This document shows, piece after piece, positions 15,924 through 19,821 of a stretch of DNA of 19,821 nt. Location: the NCBI GenBank assembly GCA_030630445.1, contig DAOVNC010000009.1:1-19821 (forward strand). The letters are read 5' to 3'. Position 1 is the stretch's first letter; each line of letters opens with the position of its first letter. The DNA comes from Kiritimatiellales bacterium. GTDB taxonomy: Bacteria; Verrucomicrobiota; Kiritimatiellia; Kiritimatiellales; Pontiellaceae. A program made the position numbers and the translations under genes. Below the pieces are notes generated by a model. The model saw only the letters and a list, made by a program, of their open reading frames with translations, did not search any database and had not been told where the DNA came from.

Positions 15924-17204
15924 ATTCTCCTTTGTTCCATGGCACTCGGCATTCATGCCGATCCGTTCGGCACGAACCTGACGCTACAGGCCGTCCTTGA
16001 CTACGGCACGGAAAACAATCCCCGGCTCCAAGCCGCCTTCAACCAGTGGAAAGGTGCAGAGGAAAATATTGCCGTACAGAAGGGATTGCCCGACCCCACC
16101 CTCTCCTACGGCTACTATTTCGAATCGGTCGAAACCCGTGTCGGCCCACAGAACCAGCGTTTTGGACTCTCCCAGAAGTTTCCGGGCTTCGGAAAGCTAT
16201 CCTTGCGCAAGTCCATTGCCACCGATCTTGCTTCAACCTTCGGGGAACGCTACAAACAGGAAAAGCTCAACCTCGACCAGCGGATCTCCCAAGCCTATGC
16301 CGAGCTGCACTACCTCAAGCGCAGCACCGAAATCACCGAAGACCGCATCCGCCTCATCCAAGATCTGGAAAAAGTCGCCCGCACCCGCTACAAAGCCGGT
16401 GCCCCGATGGCAGCCATCCTGCAAGCGCAGGTGGAACTCGGGCGCCTCGAAGACCGCCGGAATTCACTGAACGACCAACGTGCTCCGCAAACCGCCCGCC
16501 TCAACGCCGCGCTCAACCGCCCCGCGGCGGCAACGCTCCCTTGGCCCGCCACACTGCCCTACCGCGCCATCGAGTCCGATGCCGAGACCCTGCACACCCA
16601 GATCCGTCGCACCAGCCCCGAGCTTGCCGAACTCGGCCACCAAATCGAACAGGGCGACCACCAGATCCAACTTGCCAGGCGCGAACGCCTCCCCGACTTT
16701 TCCCTCGGCGTGCAATACATCGACACTGGCGATGCCGCCATCCCCGTGCCCGGCAGCGGCAACGATCCAATCATTGGAACCGTCGGCATCACCCTCCCCA
16801 TTTGGTTCGGAAAAAACCGGGCGAGAATCGAATCCGCCGCCTACCTCAAAACCGCCGCCCAACTCGCCCTCGAAAACCGCGAGAAAACCCTCGATGCCGA
16901 CATCCGCCAAACCCTCTTTCAACTGCGCGATGCCGACCGCAAGATCAACCTTTATAAAGAGAGTCTCATCCCCAAAGCCCAACAGTCGCTCAAAGTCAGC
17001 CGCAAAGGCTATGAATCCGGCCAACTTGAATTCATCAACCTCATCGACGCCGAGCGCATGCTGCTCGAATTCCAGCTCTCCTACGAACGCGCCCGCGCCG
17101 ACCACCTCATCCACCGCGCCAAACTCGCCCAGCTCACCGGAATCGATTTTTTGAATGAAGACGATGCCTCCAGCTTCGTTGCGCACGAAAGGAACACACC
17201 ATGA
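15861..17204 (+). CDS. TolC/CusC-like outer-membrane factor
   Basis: Outer-membrane channel component for the heavy-metal RND pump encoded next to it. The mature part has two OEP repeats of long helices: LTLQAVLDYGTENNPRLQAA near the start, LRKSIATDLAST, RYKAGAPMAAILQAQVELGR in the first repeat, and RKGYESGQLEFINLIDAERM in the second, all typical of TolC-family efflux proteins. From the ATG at 15861 (AAAAGGA 8 bases upstream) it has 447 residues, with a 33-residue signal peptide ending GIHA. An in-frame ATG at 15828 would add 11 residues. The stop overlaps the adaptor gene by 4 bases. The signal peptide lies in repeat sequence, and a C8 tract falls at codons 3-6, so slippage could affect expression. 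Confidence 0.9.
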   Translation: MHLPPHSLEPPFRILRVFRGSILLCSMALGIHADPFGTNLTLQAVLDYGTENNPRLQAAFNQWKGAEENIAVQKGLPDPTLSYGYYFESVETRVGPQNQRFGLSQKFPGFGKLSLRKSIATDLASTFGERYKQEKLNLDQRISQAYAELHYLKRSTEITEDRIRLIQDLEKVARTRYKAGAPMAAILQAQVELGRLEDRRNSLNDQRAPQTARLNAALNRPAAATLPWPATLPYRAIESDAETLHTQIRRTSPELAELGHQIEQGDHQIQLARRERLPDFSLGVQYIDTGDAAIPVPGSGNDPIIGTVGITLPIWFGKNRARIESAAYLKTAAQLALENREKTLDADIRQTLFQLRDADRKINLYKESLIPKAQQSLKVSRKGYESGQLEFINLIDAERMLLEFQLSYERARADHLIHRAKLAQLTGIDFLNEDDASSFVAHERNTP

Positions 17205-19174
17205 AACGCCTTAAATTCATCCTGCCCATTATCGTCGCCCTCATTGCAGGGTTTGCTCTCCGCGGATTCTTCATCTCTCCGCCTCCGGCTTCCGATCCCC
17301 ACCTCCATGCCCCAAGCTCCCTGCCTGAAATCTGGACCTGTTCGATGCATCCGCAGATCCAACTTCCAAAGGCGGGAAAATGCCCGATCTGCTTCATGGA
17401 TTTGATTCCGCTCGAAACCGGCGACGACGAAGGCGGCGGTGAGCGCGAAATCAGCGTCAGCCCCTATGCCGCCAAACTCATGGAGCTAGAGACCGCCGAA
17501 GTGACCCGGCACTTCGCCGAGGCCGAAATCCGCATGGTCGGCAAGGTGGACTACGATGAAACGCGCGTCTCAACCATCTCCGCATGGGTACCCGGCCGCA
17601 TCGACCGCCTGTTTGTCGACTACACCGGCGTTCCCGTCCAGAAGGGCGACCACCTCGCCGAACTCTACAGCCCCGAACTGCTCACCGCGCAGGAAGAACT
17701 CATCCAAGCCGTCCAAACCTTGGGAAAACTGAAAAACAGCCAAAGCAGCATGTTGCTCGAAACAGCGGAACTAACCATCATCGCCGCCCGCGAGAAACTC
17801 CGGCTGTGGGGCTTTACGGCGGAACAAACCGCAGAAATAGAAAAGCGGGGAAATCCAGACGACCACATGACCATCTATTCCCCCGGAGCCGGCATCGTGA
17901 TCCATAAAAACGTGCAGGAAGGCATGTATGTAAAAACCGGGACGCGCATCTACACCATCGCCGATCTTTCCACGGTTTGGATCCAGCTCGATGCCTATGA
18001 AAGCGACTTGAACTGGCTTCGCTACGGCGGCGGGGTTGAGTTCACCACCGAAACCTATCCAGGAAAAACCTTCGAAGGCACCATCTCCTTCATCGACCCG
18101 GTCATCAACCCCGCCACCCGTACGGCCAAGGTTCGGGTGATCGTTGAAAATCCAGCCCTCGAACTCAAGCCAGGCATGTTTGTCCGGGCCGTTGCCCGAC
18201 CGAAAGTGGCCGCCGATGGACGGGTGATGAATTCCGATCTGGCCGGGAAATGGATCAGCCCGATGCACCCCGAAGTGGTCAAGGACGGCCCCGGCAGTTG
18301 CGACGTCTGCGGAATGCCGCTCGTCACCGCCGAGTCGCTCGGCTATGTCGTTGAAAGCGAGGAGAACGCACCGCTGCTTATCCCGGCTTCGGCCGCCATG
18401 AAGACCGGCAAGCGGGCGGTCGTCTATGTCGAAATGCCTGAAAAAGAAAAGCCCACCTACGAAGGCCGCGAGGTTAAACTCGGCGTGCGCCTCGGCGATT
18501 TCCATGTGGTTGAAAGCGGACTGGACGAGGGTGAGCGGGTCGTCACGCGCGGGGCCTTCAAGCTCGATGCCGAACTGCAAATACGGGCCAAGCCCAGCAT
18601 GATGAGTCCCGAAGGTGGCGGCACCCTTCCCCATATGCATCACGGCGGAACCCCCATGAAGGAAACCCCGCACCCCGCGTCCCAACCCATGAAAACGCCA
18701 GAAGAATTCAGCATCCAGCTCGGCACGGTGGTTGAGGCCTATTTTGAAATCCACACGGCGCTGGCCGGAGACGATCCCCAAGCCAGCCAGGCGGCCGCCG
18801 TCGCCATGAAGGAACAACTTGGAGAAGTCGACATGGGCCTTCTTGCAGGCGATGCGCACAGGGTCTGGATGGGGCATCTCAAAAACCTAAACGCCGTACT
18901 CGTAAAACTGGCGAGGGCGGAAAAAATCGAAAAGCAGCGCGAAACCTTCTACTCCCTCTCCCAGCAACTCGCCCAGACGGTACAGGTGTTCCCCGTCCAG
19001 CAACCCGTCTTCCAAGCCTTCTGCCCGATGGCCTTTGACAATGTCGGAGCCATCTGGCTGCAGAAGTCGGAGGAGGTGCTCAACCCCTACTTTGGCGAGA
19101 TGATGCTTCGCTGCGGCGAAATCCAGGAAACCATCGGCGCGGCCGGAAACCAGCAGGAACACAACCATGAGTAA
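17201..19174 (+). CDS. cusB: CusB-like RND adaptor with two heavy-metal-binding domains and DUF3347
   Basis: Periplasmic adaptor of a CusCBA-type copper (silver) efflux complex, 657 residues, longer than E. coli CusB (about 400). After an N-terminal membrane anchor (FILPIIVALIAGFALRGFF) come a first heavy-metal-binding module, WTCSMHP...KCPICFMDL (45-68), then the adaptor core (VDYDETRVSTISAWVPGRIDRL, a coiled-coil hairpin at about 155-215, then GMYVKTGTRIYTIADLSTVW). A second module WISPMHP...SCDVCGMPL (351-374) is inserted before the last adaptor part. After a His/Met linker (HMHHGG) comes a DUF3347 domain (about 508-640) with FCPMAFDN and NPYFGEMMLRCG. All three carry Cys/His/Met residues suited to Cu(I). 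It overlaps the tolC-like gene by 4 bases and cusA by 8, so translation is coupled. Confidence 0.92.
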   Translation: MKRLKFILPIIVALIAGFALRGFFISPPPASDPHLHAPSSLPEIWTCSMHPQIQLPKAGKCPICFMDLIPLETGDDEGGGEREISVSPYAAKLMELETAEVTRHFAEAEIRMVGKVDYDETRVSTISAWVPGRIDRLFVDYTGVPVQKGDHLAELYSPELLTAQEELIQAVQTLGKLKNSQSSMLLETAELTIIAAREKLRLWGFTAEQTAEIEKRGNPDDHMTIYSPGAGIVIHKNVQEGMYVKTGTRIYTIADLSTVWIQLDAYESDLNWLRYGGGVEFTTETYPGKTFEGTISFIDPVINPATRTAKVRVIVENPALELKPGMFVRAVARPKVAADGRVMNSDLAGKWISPMHPEVVKDGPGSCDVCGMPLVTAESLGYVVESEENAPLLIPASAAMKTGKRAVVYVEMPEKEKPTYEGREVKLGVRLGDFHVVESGLDEGERVVTRGAFKLDAELQIRAKPSMMSPEGGGTLPHMHHGGTPMKETPHPASQPMKTPEEFSIQLGTVVEAYFEIHTALAGDDPQASQAAAVAMKEQLGEVDMGLLAGDAHRVWMGHLKNLNAVLVKLARAEKIEKQRETFYSLSQQLAQTVQVFPVQQPVFQAFCPMAFDNVGAIWLQKSEEVLNPYFGEMMLRCGEIQETIGAAGNQQEHNHE

Positions 19175-19821
19175 CGAAAAACCACCTCGGCAGACCCCGG
19201 AGCAAAAGTCGCATCTCGGGCGGTTGATGAGGTTTTGCCTCGAAAACCGGCTGGTCGTTAGTCTTTTCACCCTGGCCGTGATATTTGCCGGCATTCTGGT
19301 GGCTCCGTTCGACTGGAAGGTCGGCGACCTTCAGCGCTATCCGGTTGCCGTTGATGCGATTCCGGACATTGGGGAAAACCAGCAGATCGTCTTTACCCAA
19401 TGGATGGGCCGTTCCCCGCAGGACGTGGAGGACCAGATCAGCTATCCGCTAACCGTTGCCCTGCTGGGCGTACCGGGTGTGAAAACGGTCCGAAGCTACT
19501 CCATGTTCGGATTCTCCAGCATCTACATCATCTTCAAGGAAGATGTCGAATTCTATTGGTCGCGCACCCGCGTATTGGAAAAGCTCAACAGCCTTGCCGC
19601 CGACACCCTGCCCGCCGGAGTGCAACCGACCCTTGGCCCCGACGCCACCGCCCTCGGACAAATCTATTGGTACACCCTCGAAGGGCTTGATCCCGATGGA
19701 AAACCCACCGGCGGCTGGGATCCCGACGAATTGCGCACCATCCAAGACTGGTATGTCCGCTACTGGCTGCTCGCCGCCGACGGCGTCGCCGAAGTCGCCT
19801 CCATCGGGGGCTACGTCAAGG
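19167..19821 (+). CDS. cusA: CusA/CzcA-type heavy-metal RND transporter (5' part)
   Basis: Inner-membrane pump subunit of the heavy-metal efflux RND family, cut by the window end after about 218 codons. The N-terminal cytoplasmic tail is followed by the first membrane segment (RLVVSLFTLAVIFAGILVA). The porter-domain start shows VDAIPDIGENQQIVFTQW, GRSPQDVEDQISYPLT and VRSYSMFGFSSIYIIF, hallmark sequences of CusA/CzcA proteins. ATGCTCAAC-type starts are not needed: the ATG at 19167 overlaps the last 8 bases of the adaptor gene and fits the family N-terminus. The metal cannot be read from the visible part; the operon's CsoR and copper modules point to Cu(I)/Ag(I). Confidence 0.93.
   Translation, partial: MSNEKPPRQTPEQKSHLGRLMRFCLENRLVVSLFTLAVIFAGILVAPFDWKVGDLQRYPVAVDAIPDIGENQQIVFTQWMGRSPQDVEDQISYPLTVALLGVPGVKTVRSYSMFGFSSIYIIFKEDVEFYWSRTRVLEKLNSLAADTLPAGVQPTLGPDATALGQIYWYTLEGLDPDGKPTGGWDPDELRTIQDWYVRYWLLAADGVAEVASIGGYVK

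Noticed and set aside
17771..18877. A 368-residue minus-strand frame inside the adaptor gene
   Set aside because: It is fully antisense to the CusB-like gene, whose domains are clear.

Overview
The window looks like chromosome from a Gram-negative bacterium of the PVC group, most likely Kiritimatiellota (Pontiella-like). This is an inference. It rests on RNase Y occurring with an outer-membrane RND efflux system, a SASA-type carbohydrate esterase, a DNRLRE secreted protein, a nickel superoxide dismutase, and several kinds of short folded intergenic repeat. No rRNA or other species marker is present, so the assignment is tentative.

Left edge (1-2033): the C-terminal catalytic part of a tyrosine recombinase enters from outside the window and points at the 3' end of a minus-strand tRNA-Ser(GGA). 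This is the usual arrangement at one end of a tRNA-integrated element, with the element to the left and host chromosome to the right. The integrase frame has no stop before the tRNA and stays open to 1476. To the right lie a minus-strand GtrA-family membrane protein and a secreted SGNH/SASA esterase, probably co-transcribed.

Middle (2034-12843): a 542-base gene-poor stretch with possible folded elements precedes a run of plus-strand genes: rarA, a small DUF2188 protein, a TIR/deoxyribosyltransferase-like protein of unknown role, 5-formyltetrahydrofolate cyclo-ligase, rny (with its own candidate promoter and folded leader), upp, and a Ni-SOD whose signal peptide ends exactly before the metal-binding His-Cys hook. 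A folded REP-like repeat then separates these from minus-strand yraN and glgA. glgA is divergent from rnr with only 24 bases between start codons.

Right part (12844-19821): two minus-strand paralogous small proteins share four cysteines (C...C-x3-C-x5-C) and match no family I know. They are followed by a flavin reductase-like gene overlapped by a secreted DNRLRE protein. On the plus strand is a copper-response operon: a CsoR operator, csoR, a secreted Cys-rich TRASH/YHS-like protein, a TolC/CusC-like outer-membrane factor, a CusB-like adaptor carrying three putative metal-binding modules, and the start of cusA, which runs off the window. The repressor would release the operator on Cu(I) binding. 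The secreted protein and the adaptor modules would bind periplasmic copper, and the CusCBA-type pump would expel it.

The best candidates for undescribed biology are the paired Cys-rich paralogues, the DUF2188/TIR-like two-gene cassette, the signal-peptide-matured Ni-SOD, and intergenic repeats that run into coding sequence (glgA 3' end, tolC 5' end).
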